Below are positions 31,983-43,109 of a stretch of DNA of 64,000 bases, one piece after another. The first letter of the stretch is position 1. Each line of letters begins with the position of its first letter. The DNA comes from Mortierella sp. BCC40632 (Eukaryota > Mortierellomycota > Mortierellomycetes > Mortierellales > Mortierellaceae): assembly GCA_011634665.1 (NCBI GenBank), contig WAEK01000005.1, positions 2,489,001 to 2,553,000 of the forward strand. The letters are read 5' to 3'. The position numbers and the translations under genes were made by a program. The notes under the pieces are model-generated. The model saw nothing but the letters and a program-made list of their open reading frames with translations, was not told the origin of the DNA and made no database searches.

Positions 31983-32977
31983 GTATCACTGTTGATCCTT
32001 TGGCCTCGATTAGGATGCTTGCAGGCGCATTTGCTCCCTGGCACCCTACCCCCATGATAGAGATGATCTTCAACAAGAAGATCTTGAAGAGGATACGAGA
32101 CTCTCTATCGAAGAAAATGGAGTCAATCGATAACCAAGACACCGACATGTCAATTCTATTCGTGTAAGTCGGTATAGAGTCCATGCATGAATGGTTTATG
32201 AAATCAATACTAATATTTTTTTTTGTGATGTCTAGCATCGAGCCAACAATAAGATCGAGGAGGCTGTCGAGGCTCTCAATGGCGTGAAGGACCCGAAGTT
32301 GAGGCGGCTGTTCCAGCAAATGTTAGGGATATGCAACCAGCAACGTTCATATATATAACATGCTCTTATTAATGTCGGTCTTTAGTGTGTTAGGGTGGAG
32401 GAACTCTCAACTAGAGAGCAAGGAGAGCTGTCAGAGGAGACTCTTGTCGCAAACCATGTGTCACCCATCCTCAGGGCATTCGCCCACGACCCAGACCTTG
32501 AGATCTTTGCTCATTTGTAAGTCTCAAAATGATATAACGGATTTATTAACAAATAGAGTACTAATAAGAAGAATGATTGGGACCTTACAGACTCTCACGA
32601 TTTGGGACAGCTGTCTTGAACCAGGGCGCCGAAGTCGTCCATTGGTGCAGGTCGTTGCTGATTCGGGCACCATCTACCGTCAGATTGTCAAGGATCGAGG
32701 AGTTATGGTGCTCGTAGAGGTGAGAATGTTCTCGGTCCCCACGACTACCATCTACATGGGAGCGCTGTTGGCATCTCTCCCAACTTTGATCTGGTTCCGA
32801 GTATGTGTAAGCCATGTGTATAAGATAAGGAAACCAAGACTGCAGGGGGGGGGGTTTAAACTTTGCTTTGTTGGATGCTATAGGATTGCATCAAGTGGTT
32901 GGAAGATCACTCGGAGTCACTGAAAAGATCGTGGATAGCTGCTGAGCTCGCGCAATTCAAGAAATATGTTCGTTGAG
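31983..32977 (+). pseudogene. Candidate multi-exon gene of unknown family, possibly decayed
   Basis: Successive stretches look like exons. 31983-32163 reads LASIRMLAGAFAPWHPTPMI and ends before gtgtaag. 32236-32321 reads ANNKIEEAVEALNGVKDPKL. 32394-32516 reads VEELSTREQGELSEETLVAN and then HDPDLEIFAHL. A last exon after an acceptor at ~32883 reads DCIKWLEDHSESLKRSWIAA and ends QFKKYVR with a stop at 32975-32977. The first three join in phase. The middle exon near 32591-32720 is open in several frames and I could not choose one. No start exon was found. I recognise no family; it may be a lineage-specific gene or a broken copy of one. Confidence 0.35.
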
Positions 32978-34300
32978 CTCTATAAAAGTCATTATGATTG
33001 TCATCTGGCTTATCCTGGTGCAAGCTCGCACCCTTTTCAACCACATCTGCAAAGGCATTGTAATTCTTGATTGCGAAGTTGCCATCACTATGTTAGCAAA
33101 GGCATAACAGGTCGATCTCAGTTCTATCTTTCCTTATCATTCTCAACAGCGTCGATTTTCACAGGAATGCCATCGTAATCTAGCAACAGGCTGACAATAA
33201 AGTCAAGGAGGAAATCCTAAAAAAACAAAATAAGCAGGTCTTGGTACAGTCGACTCCCTCGATACTAAGACATTGTAGAGGACGACGCGTCAAGCCCATA
33301 TTTATTTGTCGAACGCTGCAATCTTGATTTAGGGCGCGTTGGAGTTTGCTAACGCTGGCGCAGACGCTTTCGACAAGGCATTTGTTGGAATTAGAAGGAC
33401 CGTAAAATATCACCTAAAGGATCAAATAGCGACGTCGCTATGAACCCTGGGCTGCCACAAACCAGTCACTCGCCTATCTTCTCTGCCCTTGCTCTTACCT
33501 TTTGCTCTCGCCTAGCCCTAACTATCTCCCTGCTCTTGACATCGAAGGATCAAAAGTAACCTCGCAAGCTAGTCAAGCCCTCTTCCCCCCTGCCTCCGTC
33601 CCCTTCTCCTATCTCTCTCAGTCCTCGCTCCTCCTGTTCCCGTGTATCCTCGTCCCCGCTCCTCCAATCTTTCCTTACCCTCTTGCCCCCGCTCCTTCTT
33701 GCTCCCGTTCTTCATCCCTGCTCTTAGTCCTCCCACTCTTTTTGTCTGCCATATTCCACGAAGGATCAAAAAAGCAGCATTGCTGCTATACACATCTGGC
33801 TACCAGCTATGATATTGATTCCGTCTATCCCCTTTAATCCATTTCCTTGGTATCTCTCCCAAAGATTTTTTTTATATTATCTCTCTCCTTGAAGAATGAT
33901 ATAAAAGACCAACATAACACCGATCGAAAATGACATCCAATCACTCATCCTACTCGCTTTAGACACCCAAGACTGTTGCTAAAAAACTTAGCTCGTTAGT
34001 TATCTTTACAACTCTCAGCCTCATCGCATTCAAGGTTGCGGATCATGGCAGTGTTGACTGCCGTCCTGCTGTGGTGTAGTAGATGAGGGTGGGCGATCTT
34101 CTGGTCGTTTGTGGGCTCCTCTTTTTAGAGGTACAAAAGGCCTCCCTCTCCCCCACTCAATAAAGAACGACCTATTTTCTTCCTTCATTTCCTTCTTGAT
34201 TCGTCAGTTGAATACTTACTATCTGGAGCAGGTCTGCCTGGCACTGCCCACAGGCATGATCTTGTAGCTAGATATGATTTATTTGCGAGTGTACGGTGCA
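32978..34300. other. Non-coding; possible LTR-like segment
   Basis: It is CT-rich at about 33580-33740. The segment ~34050-34225 has LTR-like order: a TACAAAAGG promoter-like box at ~34132, AATAAA at ~34160 and a T-rich stretch. No paired LTR or gag/pol frame is visible, so the LTR reading is weak. Confidence 0.3.
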
Positions 34301-34384
34301 ATGTCAGCTGATACCTCTTTGCTCAACAGTCCAGCAGGATGGCGGTGTTTGGAAGTGGTCGAAAGGATGGGGGATATCTTTCCA
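34301..34384 (+). repeat. Unknown dispersed repeat, copy B
   Basis: A diverged match to 30272-30360, followed directly by a T-run of about 29 bases. See copy A. Confidence 0.6.
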
Positions 34385-34419
34385 GTACCCTTTTTTTTTT
34401 TTTTTTTTTTTTTTTTTAG

Positions 34420-35831
34420 ATAGGCGTGGTCAACCTGATAGCATCCTTCAGCCTTATTCTTGTAGAAGATATTGTGAATGTCCAATCAGAACCTCCTTTA
34501 GAAAAATGTCGACTTGACAGCCGTTTTTAAATCTTTACAAAAATGGTGTGGATTGGTCAAAAGTAGACGACAACAAGTAGTTTTGACAAGATTAATGACT
34601 TTTTTTTTTCCGGCACATGCCATTCTCAGTCAATGATCAAGTTGCAAGAAGACTTCAAGGCTGTCTAATCAAGTCAGATCATCATGATATTACGTTTTCT
34701 CTAATAATAATAATAAAAAAATGCAGAGATTTATGGACCGATACCCGGGCGAGGGTTCACATGTTGATCAAGAGATTGTACTTTCGTAATTCCTTCTATT
34801 CCCTTGGATCTTTTAGAGTCGTCGGCGAGAGCTACAACGAAATAAGCCAGCTCATGAAAGAATGTTCAAGATGGAATGCGCACCACAAGCCAGAGTGGAC
34901 ACTGGGTGGGTTTCTAGTCATTTAGAGTATCAACAAAGTGAATGGTCAAGTCAAAGAACCTTGCCGCCTATACATTTTCCGTACCTTGAAGAGTCAAAAC
35001 AGGCGCCATCAAGGAAATTTAAACTAACTGAATATCCTGAAAAAAGTAGATGGCGGAAAAAGGCCAATGTAACAAAGATAGAAATAAAGCCGATTAGGCG
35101 AGGATGTTCAAGCTCTCTCAAGCGGTTAGCCGGGTATCATGAGTGATGAGAGGAAAAAAAGCTGGTTTCAAAAGTGTGTTTACAAAAGAATTGAGGATCC
35201 TTGTGGACAGGGTGGAAAGACTCGAGTCTAGGTCTGATTTGAATACCATTGGCGCAATAGGTAAGGTTAGTCAAGTCAAGAGAGGCCTCCCCTCATGAGG
35301 CTTGACTCTCTAAATCAAGTCAAAAAAAAAAAAAAAAAAAGCATGTAAAGCGAAAGGCGCAGCGCCAAAGGACAAAAGAGTATGTGTCGTGTCTTGCTTT
35401 CATATGAATGAGAAAGAAAACGCAGGGTTTCCAATCATCTTGCATCGGATGTGTCCGTGGACATGAAAAGTAAGATAGGACGACCGATCCCCAGAGCGAA
35501 CAGAGATGGATGGAGAAGGCAACGTGCTCCGGTTGACAAAACCAGTTGGGGCACGGAGCACACGAGACCATTTTTTATTTCCAAATGAGAATTTGAGTGG
35601 TTGAGAGCTTTTTTTTTTTTTTTTGCACAAGCGCATAGAATCTGATTTCGCACATGGTGTTCTCAAAACACGTGTACGATGAGACAAATCAACAAAGTAA
35701 ATGAAGGAGAGAGAGAGAAAGAGAGAGAAGGAATGTGTTGTCTTGAGAAAAAAAAAAAAAAAAAGAAAAAAAAGGACACTGTCCTATTTGGGAGGGGAGG
35801 TCCAATGACTCTGTCTAGTAGTCCCCTCATC
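34420..35831. other. Intergenic, no gene recognised; several A/T runs
   Basis: A-runs near 35322-35340 and 35750-35772, a T-run near 35611-35624, and a GA-rich patch near 35706-35730. The scattered frames have no protein-like features. Confidence 0.55.
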
Positions 35832-36943
35832 TTACAATGCAAGCTTTCCTCCAGGGTAAAGCTGGTTCACGGATTGAGTTCCATCGGCGTTCTCGAGAAT
35901 TTCCAATGCGGCGAGGTTGGAGCCTGGCACAAATGAGCAGATCAAAGTGGGAAAAAAAAGAAAGAAAGAAAGAAAGAAAGGGATGTTAGACTCGGAGCAG
36001 CGGCGGTGGAGGATGGTTTGTGGTCGGCATGGAACAAACCATTTGGAGAGAGTTGAGCCGTATTTTTTTTTTGCCCGTGAGAGAAATAATGATGGGAAAA
36101 AAAAATGTGAGGCCTTACCGTAGTACGAGCTAATGCCGACATCAATGACCATGTAGCTTCCGTTACAACGAGAAAGAATCTTGCCCGTCTTGTACTGCGA
36201 AGTGTGTCCAGAAACCAAACGCTTCACCTGAGAGCCGATTGTGCAAAAGAAATGAGGGGGGGGGGGATGGCATGAATAATGTGACAAGAAAGAGAAGAAG
36301 AAGTAAAGATGGCGTGGAGACGCGTGAGTAGACTAGATACATATCAAGGTCTAATCAGAGCTGTACCAAAAACAAGTACCAGTCTGTGAATAATTGTTTG
36401 ATCCAGGTCTCTTTAACTGAGATGAGCTTACCCCGAGCTGTTTCTTGATGGCCTCAACGGTTTTGCAAGTGGCTGTCTCGCCACCCTCAGCCTCAGCAAG
36501 GGCTCGGTTCCAGATCGGACCTAAGAAAAATCCGATAAAGGTGAGGAAGTGAGAGTGCATTGGTAGTGATGTGGATTAGTATTCGTTAGTTTGGACTTTA
36601 TCAGTTGTCTAGAGTGAAATGGCATATGAGCCCCCCTTCTCTCTCTCCAATGCAGACCACAGCGCAGAACACGAACAGGTAGTCGCGTCAATATGTTGAA
36701 TGTTGTACGCGTACAAAGGAAGGCTCTCATTTGGGGTGGTCGCTAAAGGTTGTTTTTGCTCGATAGCCATTCGGATGTCATTGATTGTGACACGAGCTGA
36801 AAGGAAAGAAAAGAGTTGCCGAAGAGGACATTTCCAGCCAACCAACGAGTGTTGGAACTGATCCAAGCTGGCCAACCAATCCAGGGGATCCCAGCCCAAT
36901 CATGCCAACTAGCTATCGTCGTCACTGACGAACCACATCCAAC

Positions 36944-36979
<36 letters not shown>

Positions 36980-38375
36980 TAAACCCAAACTTTCTGGATT
37001 CACTTACCAGGGGTTCTAAAGATGGGAGCCTTGTAATCGCCATTCCAAAGAGATTCGTGGGCCATTGCGTTGAGCTCATCAACGCCAAGACGAGCCCAGT
37101 CAGGATGCATGTCTCCGTGGCTAAAGACGGTGTGGCCATGCTGAATGTGCGTAATGTTGAAGTTGTTGAAGACAAATTGACCCAACCAACCAGTGCGGAT
37201 GTCCCAGGCCTGCTTGCGCTTAGTGGCACCTCCAAACGAGGCAGTGTCTTCCTTGGTCACATATCGGAGGTCACCTCCAATGTTCATCACCTCATGGCTA
37301 TTGAGAAAGAAAGAAAAACAGAAGGAAAAAAATTACGAGCAGTTTGAGTAACCATTGACATTAGGCGAAAAGGCCACTGAAGCGAATAGAGCTATTTAGG
37401 GCGTCATCCTTTCAACAAACAGACAGTCCGTCTCAGAGAGAGAGAGAGAAGAGGGAAAGAGAGATGGACTCTTGTTTTACACCTCCGCTCGACGCCGTGC
37501 GTTTACAGCAAACGATCGAAGAGCTTGTGACCATGTGGGGACTTACTTGCCGAGGAGATTGACAACCTGAGAACAGAGAGGAGAAACGATTGGCCAGAAG
37601 CCCGAGCCAGTTAGTCCAAGGAGAACGAAGATACCAAGAAGAGCCAATTCAGGTTGAGGTCCCGTCAGTCAGTCAGTCAGTCTTTTTTTTTTTTTTTTTT
37701 TTACGCCCATTCTCCGGTCGCTGGGAACATACCTCACCACCAGCGGCCTTTGCCTGCTTGCGGATCTTTTCAAAAAGCCTATCCAACAAAAGGAAGGAAA
37801 CAATGGGGCGTTAGGGTCGTGTTCATTTTTTTTTATCAGTTGCACATGTTGCTCGAGTCGAGCTGCAAGGCTCGCGTTTCTTACTGGTAGCACTTGATCG
37901 TATCAGCGCCACGGTCCACAATGTCACCCTGGGAGAGTCCAATCGATCACAGGCAGTAAGATGAAGAAGAAGAAGGAGAAGAAGAAAGGAGTGAGGGTAA
38001 CAGCCAACAAAGAGCACAACGGTTAGCAGTGTATTCAATCCTTCGGGATCCGTGCGTATCATCAGAGAAAAGAAATGAAAAAAGTGACCACGGAAGATGC
38101 AGATACAAAATGAAAGAGGTGGCAGCAATAGTAGTTGGAGTAGCAGTAACAAGAAGGCGTACCGTCTGGACCAATGTGTCGCGACCACCGACCCAGTTGC
38201 CGTCTTGATCGACGAGGTTGGCCATGCGGAGGACGGCCACAGTCTGAGAATAATCGCTGTGTACGTCTCCGATGGCGACAATGCGGTTGCTAACAGCGGC
38301 AGCGGTCGGTGCGGCATCGAGGAGTGCGGGGAGGAGGCACAGGAGAGAACCCAGGAGGAAGGTCTTGCGGAACAT
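35832..38375 (-). CDS. Secreted Shewanella-like protein phosphatase (metallophosphoesterase)
   Basis: A calcineurin-like metal-dependent phosphatase of the Shewanella-like (SLP/PPP-related) group. Exons are 38163-38375, 37885-37928, 37733-37778, 37547-37566, 37008-37297, 36432-36520, 36119-36227 and 35832-35923 (300 residues, phases consistent). A signal peptide (MFRKTFLLGSLLCLLPALLDA) opens the protein. Metal motifs in order are AIGDVHSDYSQ (GDxH), GDIVDRGAD (GDxxDRG), LLGNHEVMN (GNHE, split by an intron after a 20-nt microexon), FSHGDMHPDW, and VSGHTSQYKTGKI followed by YMVIDVGISSYYGG. GPIWNRALAE matches the SLP core. All metal ligands are present, so activity is likely. A leader implies the ER or cell surface; the substrate is unknown. 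Introns contain long T/A runs. Confidence 0.9.
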
Positions 38376-38546
38376 GGTCTTGAGGGTGGGTAGGGGGACG
38401 TTGCAGCAGGAGAAGTGGGTGAATGCCTGTGTGTGTAAAAGAGGAAAAGGCTGAGGAAGGGAGGAGGAGGAGGAGGAGGAGGCCGGGGCAGAAAGGGGTG
38501 AGAAGCAAGGGGTGAAGAGAACATGACAGGGTTGGCTGAGGCGCCG

Positions 38547-38554
38547 CTTTTATA
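38547..38554 (-). promoter_or_regulatory. TATA box of the phosphatase gene
   Basis: TATAAAAG on the minus strand lies about 172 nt before the phosphatase ATG. A CT-rich leader (GA-rich on the plus strand) lies between. Confidence 0.55.
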
Positions 38555-39149
38555 CAGTGGTGGCCATTGTCACAGGCCAATGGCAGGTTCAGGCCGGGCA
38601 AGGCTGTTTGCAGCCAGGGCGATCAGATGTGGGGGACGCGTCGGTTGAATAGGACAAATTCTGCCCACTTCCTCACAAGCCACTCAAAAACTTGGATAAA
38701 GTGAGGATCTAGTCCTGGGGAATGGAACTACCAACTCTAAAAGGTCCCATCCTACCTCCTAAATAAAGACAGCTTCTTCTTCCGCAACAAACTTGAACTT
38801 CGCCTCAAGCGTGCTTTTATTAGGTACCGACAAGTCCCCAGGACTTTGACAGGATCCATACTTCGCCTTTCAACTCTCTCATACTAAGATCTATTGCCCG
38901 CACTTGTACTGAACAGATCTGATTGCACATCTCCTCGATTCCTCACCGTCGTGGCGGTGGGAGATGGTTATTCAGATCAAAGAAACGACAGTGTTTTGGT
39001 ACATTTGTGACTCGTCTGGAGAGGTGAAAGCATGCAAAAAGACTCCCAGACGACGGTCAAAAGACCACCGTTTAGTTTATTATTACGCTTCCTCCGCCAT
39101 GATGCGTGGACTTCATAGACCCATCTTAGTTTGGCCCGCACCGGATTAA
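38555..39149. other. Upstream flank, no gene recognised
   Basis: Short frames only. The right part (about 38960-39140) may already belong to the decayed element described next. Confidence 0.45.
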
Positions 39150-40010
39150 AGCCTCAAGCTCCATTATTGATAGTCGATCCTTCTTTTTTTCGTTCCCCTA
39201 TTAGTGTTAGACTGGATCTCAAGTATACTTTCCGGGGTCTGAGTGATGATCTTCGCCATTCAGAGTCACCTTTCCCTGTTCTTTGTAAGTTAACCCATCC
39301 TACTTGCACTTTGAGACCCTATTATAGAGAGGGACAGTTATTGACTAGAACCATGATATTTAGACACTGTTTTGAAGCACACAAATGCGACTCCTGCTCT
39401 CTCATTTCCAAGAGTGAAAGAGATGTTAGAGACCACAAACGAGATCGTCTTCCTTTCAAAGTTCGCATACACGTCCTTGACGAGAATGGCGACATTGTTC
39501 AAAGAGACATGAAACCCGTCATCGACCAGTTTGTTTGTCCTGTTTGCGATCAAGGAGAGACTTGAACAAGGAGCGGTATCCTATACCACGCAAGCAAAAC
39601 ACCTCTCAGAAGCTCAAAAACTTGGAGCCTCGAAATACAAGTGTCCTACCTGCACAGGGGAGATTCTGCTCATTATAAACGTGACCAAACGTCACCGGGG
39701 TTACTTATTCAAGTTGAAGCAAAACAAGAGGCGTCAAATTCAATCATTGGATGGAAACCCATCAAGAAGCCAAAGATACGAATTCATGAAGGGCTGGAGG
39801 ATCTTAAGACGACGCTTGCATCACATCTGTTGCAGAGCAACATTTTTGTGTCTAGCAAAAAATCATAGGAACCAAAATTGACAGCCAAGGAGATGTTTGT
39901 AGGCAGTCAACAGCCATGCAGCAGACAGCATTTTTACCTCGAAGACGACCAGTCTGCTCTACAATTAACTGACATCTTTAAACTCTCGAACTGGGACGAG
40001 GTTCCAAGAC
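39150..40010 (+). pseudogene. Broken zinc-finger-rich reading frame, unknown family
   Basis: Protein-like sequence runs through at least three frames. The first (to ~39560) has CKLTHPTCTLRPYY, then FEAHKCDSCSLISKSERDVRDH, then RIHVLDENGDIVQRDMKPVI and FVCPVCDQG. The next has QAKHLSEAQKLGASKYKCPTC. The third (to ~39868) has SIIGWKPIKKPKIRIHEGLEDLKT. Pairs of CxxC with distal His look like zinc-binding sites. It lies directly 5' of the Fanzor relics and might be part of the same insertion, but no known transposase motif is present. Confidence 0.4.
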
Positions 40011-40489
40011 AATGGAGATACAGTCCTGCCCTTTCAGCCACTACATCATGCTTGTTCACTTGTACGATCCATATGTACTACCCTCGACCGCCAGAACATG
40101 GAGGCAGCAGGCACAAAGACTGACCCACCTGCTTCGAGTTAGGGTAAGATGTGCCAATGGGCTCTTGCATCACATCGATTTGGCAAGTTAATTGAGCTCG
40201 TGAAATAGGACAACCACATTGCTGCGCCCACCTCTGTACAACATAGTTGCGCGCCACAAACCGCGTTCCCAAATAGCTCCACGACTTGTATAACCACCCC
40301 TCCTTTCCTATCTTTAATAAAGCAGGTTAACTCGCACTTTTTGCAATCTCCTTTTCTGTCGCACCTTTTGTCTTCTTCTTATGAGAGTGCTGAGACGCTT
40401 GTCGGTCGACTTGTCCCCTTATCATTCCCTTTCCCAATGGATCAATCAGCCGTGCCTGCCGAGCGGTATGAGCCATTCCCCTTTGTTCT

Positions 40490-40953
40490 TATTTACCATT
40501 TTGCAACATGCTAGACGAGGAAGAGAAAAGATGAGAAGGCAGCATATGCGGTACGGAGTAGCTGGACTTTCAGACGAACTCAGAACAAGCCAAACGTGCG
40601 CAGAGTGCTTTGGACAACTGAGGAAGGCACGGTCACATCGTATTGTTGATGGCAGGGAGAAGATGGTTCAGGTGCATGGAGCAATGGAGTGTACCAACAG
40701 CCAGTGCGGGTCAGTTCAGCGAGGACAAATGATCAAGTCCCGGGATGTGAACGCAGCTGTTTCTTTGGCGATAGTAAGAGGGCCGAATCTACTCTTGGCA
40801 GAGAGGGGAAAGTTAGAGTCATTTGCCAGGACTGTCCGTCCCACCAAACATACCTGCGATGATGAACAGGAGGTAATTCAACTTAATATGCCCCCAACTT
40901 CTGTTAGAGATGCAATGGGGGCTCCCTGCGGTACGCAGGGCAGACTAGTCTAG
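40490..40953 (+). pseudogene. Fanzor copy 2, C-terminal fragment
   Basis: Only the C-terminal ~150 residues remain. They begin RRGREKMRRQHMRYGV, matching the segment before the zinc ribbon in copy 1. Then come SDELRTSQTCAECFGQL and MECTNSQCGSV (both zinc pairs), and SRDVNAAVSLAIV, a RuvC-III motif with the catalytic Asp kept. The frame ends at TAG 40951-40953. The RuvC-I and RuvC-II regions are absent, so it cannot cut DNA. Copy 3 begins immediately after it. Confidence 0.72.
40915..40940 (+). other. Conserved 3'-end motif and hairpin of Fanzor copy 2
   Basis: ATGGGGGCTCCCT at 40915-40927 leads into the perfect hairpin CCCTGCG-GTA-CGCAGGG (40924-40940), overlapping the last codons. The same 13 bases end Fanzor copy 1. 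Confidence 0.5.
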
Positions 40954-40954
40954 T

Positions 40955-41300
40955 TACTAATTGGAGACACAGGGACTGGAGTCAGTAGTCGTATCAAGGG
41001 TCATGCACGATGGAGAGGTGGAATGATGTGAAAGGAACATAGGCAACATTGCACGATTGGGATTACCAGTGAGTACTGGACATCGAAAACGTGGGTCTTT
41101 TGCTTTCAGTTGGCTCGTGCTCGACGGGTCGTCTGGGGAGCGGTCAAGGCAATACGAGTGAATGGTGCCATTGAGTGTGTGAATCCCGAGTGCCCATCCT
41201 TAAAGTGTGGGTACTCTATTAGGCTTCAAGATGCTCACTACAGTTGTAGCAATCGCAGTTGCAGGGGCATCCAACCTCCTTCCCCCGACTCGCAAACCTT
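40955..41300 (+). pseudogene. Fanzor copy 3, C-terminal fragment with stop and frameshift
   Basis: The reading starts LIGDTGTGVSSRIKGHARW, has an in-frame TGA near 41030, and continues KEHRQHCTIGIT, SEYWTSKTWVFCFQLARARR, AIRVNGAIECVNPEC and GYSIRLQDA. It then shifts frame to TTVVAIAVAGASNLL, which is the helix after RuvC-III. The first zinc Cys of TSKTC is Trp. The zinc loop and the IRVNGAIECVNP segment are closer to copy 1 than to copy 2. It is more decayed than copy 2 and abuts its 3' end. Confidence 0.65.
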
Positions 41301-42066
41301 GCCTCCGTTCCAAGTGCAGAAAAGACCCTTGGGAACCAATCCCAACACCATTAACACCAGCCAGCCGCTGCTGGATCTTACTACAAGCTCATCTTTGTCC
41401 ACGCGGATTCCAGGAGAGCCCCCCGCAGACCGGGGCGTACATGAAGGCGTCTTTTTTTATTAGTGATACAGGGAGTTTTTCGAGGAGAACAGGCCAACCT
41501 CCTCTCTCTTTTTTCCCTCACTTTTCTGCTGGGATAGCACTGTGTGTGTGGCTCCTCGGTTTTGCTTGTCTCTCTTTCTCTCTCTCACTCTCTCACTCTC
41601 TCACTCTCACTCTTTCACTCTTGCTTTCACTCTCCCTCTCCCCCTCTCGTTTCTCTCCGCGTTACTCATTTCTTTTTTTTTTTTTTCCCTCTCACCTCTG
41701 CGCCTCTTTCTTTTCTTTTTCTTGCTCTCTCTCTTTCTCTCTTTCTCTCTTTCTCTCTCTCTCTTTCTCTCTCTCTCTTGACTCGCCTACAGCCCCAGAC
41801 ACGCCACCACCGTCTCACCTCTTCCCCAAGCCCGGATCCCTCACATCAACTCATACTACCTCCCCTCCTCCCACGGCTACTAAATGTAAACATCTGCCCG
41901 ATGTGTGTTCCATGCGAAAGGATGCTCCTCAGCAATGCATCGCACGCGTTGCTCCCCTCATTGACTTTTGGCTCTTCTTCTCTGGACTCCATGTGGTCTA
42001 CGTATTTTCTTTGTTCCTGGCTCTATTGCGCTTGTGTTCCCCTTACTACTCTAGAAACCTTTCGTC
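41301..42066. other. Pyrimidine-rich promoter region of the AGC kinase gene
   Basis: Dense (CT)n and CTTT tracts occupy about 41565-41780. From about 41790 the sequence looks like a long 5' leader up to the ATG at 42067. No supported gene. Confidence 0.5.
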
Positions 42067-43061
42067 ATGTCATCTTGGTTGCAATCGAGGAGTAAGTTGT
42101 CTTAAAAACCGAAAAAAAAAAAAAAAAAAAAAAAAGTTGTCCATTTGAAATGTCGAGCTCTGTAATCAACCAATGAGCAGAGACGAGAAGAACGTGGTAC
42201 TAAACTCTTTGATTGTTCCGATGCGTCATCTCTCTTCTTTCTTTCTTTTCTTTTTTTTTTTTTTTTTTTTTTTCTTTTTTTCTTTTTTTTGCTCACCCAT
42301 CTTTATGGTGCTCTCCATTCACTAGAGCATAAAGAAAAAGAACGGGAGAAGGAACGCGAAAAGGACAAGGAGACCGCTTCTCTTGCTGCAAGTCTGAATT
42401 CACGTCTTCAGCTCAAGCCGTCGAATGCCTCGACTCTTGCAGCGACATCCCCACCAAAGAATCACGACAGTGGTCACTCGCAATCACCCTCGACCTCGTC
42501 CACAGGCTCGATACCGGGCTCAGGACACTCACCCTCAGCGTCTGGACAACAAGGCAGCACCACCAGCAACAGCAGCACCGCCACTCCTACCACTGCCACG
42601 AACGGCAGCAGTAGCCACAGCAATGGCACCAGTGCTGGCGGAGCCTCAACGCCCACAACAGGATCACGCTCCAGAGCCGAAGGAGGCTTTACTAAAACAG
42701 GCCTGCTGACCATTCGAGTGGTGGAAGCTCGAGGTCTTGCTCTTCCACCAGGATCGACCAACCCACCCTACGTCCCGAGAGAAACGCAGCAGCCGCCGAA
42801 CAATCGAGAGTCGCTGCAGCGCAAATGGTGGTTGCCATACGCTGTCCTCGAATTTGACAAGAACGAAGTCCTGATTGATGCCCTTGGGGGTGAGCTCTCG
42901 AACCCGGTTTGGCACTACCGTGCTCACTTGTAAGTTTACGTGGTCTGTCTATATTGTACTAATGCCATCTTTCGACGGGGGAAAGAGGTTTGGCATTGTA
43001 GAGTCGAATGGTTCATTCGGAGGATTAGCATTCAGGAATGACCACTCCGCCTCGACAAAAA

Positions 43062-43109
<48 letters not shown>

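Noticed and set aside
36600..36796. Open stretch in intron 5 of the phosphatase gene starting after cag at 36797 (ARVTINDIRMAIEQKQPLA)
   Set aside because: The flanking exons join directly into the conserved APIFRTPGPIWNR block, and no good donor ends the stretch. An alternative exon is possible but not supported.
41207..42148. Plus-strand 313-residue frame before the kinase
   Set aside because: The first part is the frameshifted tail of Fanzor copy 3 and the rest is translated CT-rich promoter; it is not one gene.
42241..42288. Poly-T region as a possible origin or structural element
   Set aside because: It is one of many intronic T-runs; here it serves as the polypyrimidine tract before the kinase exon 2 acceptor.
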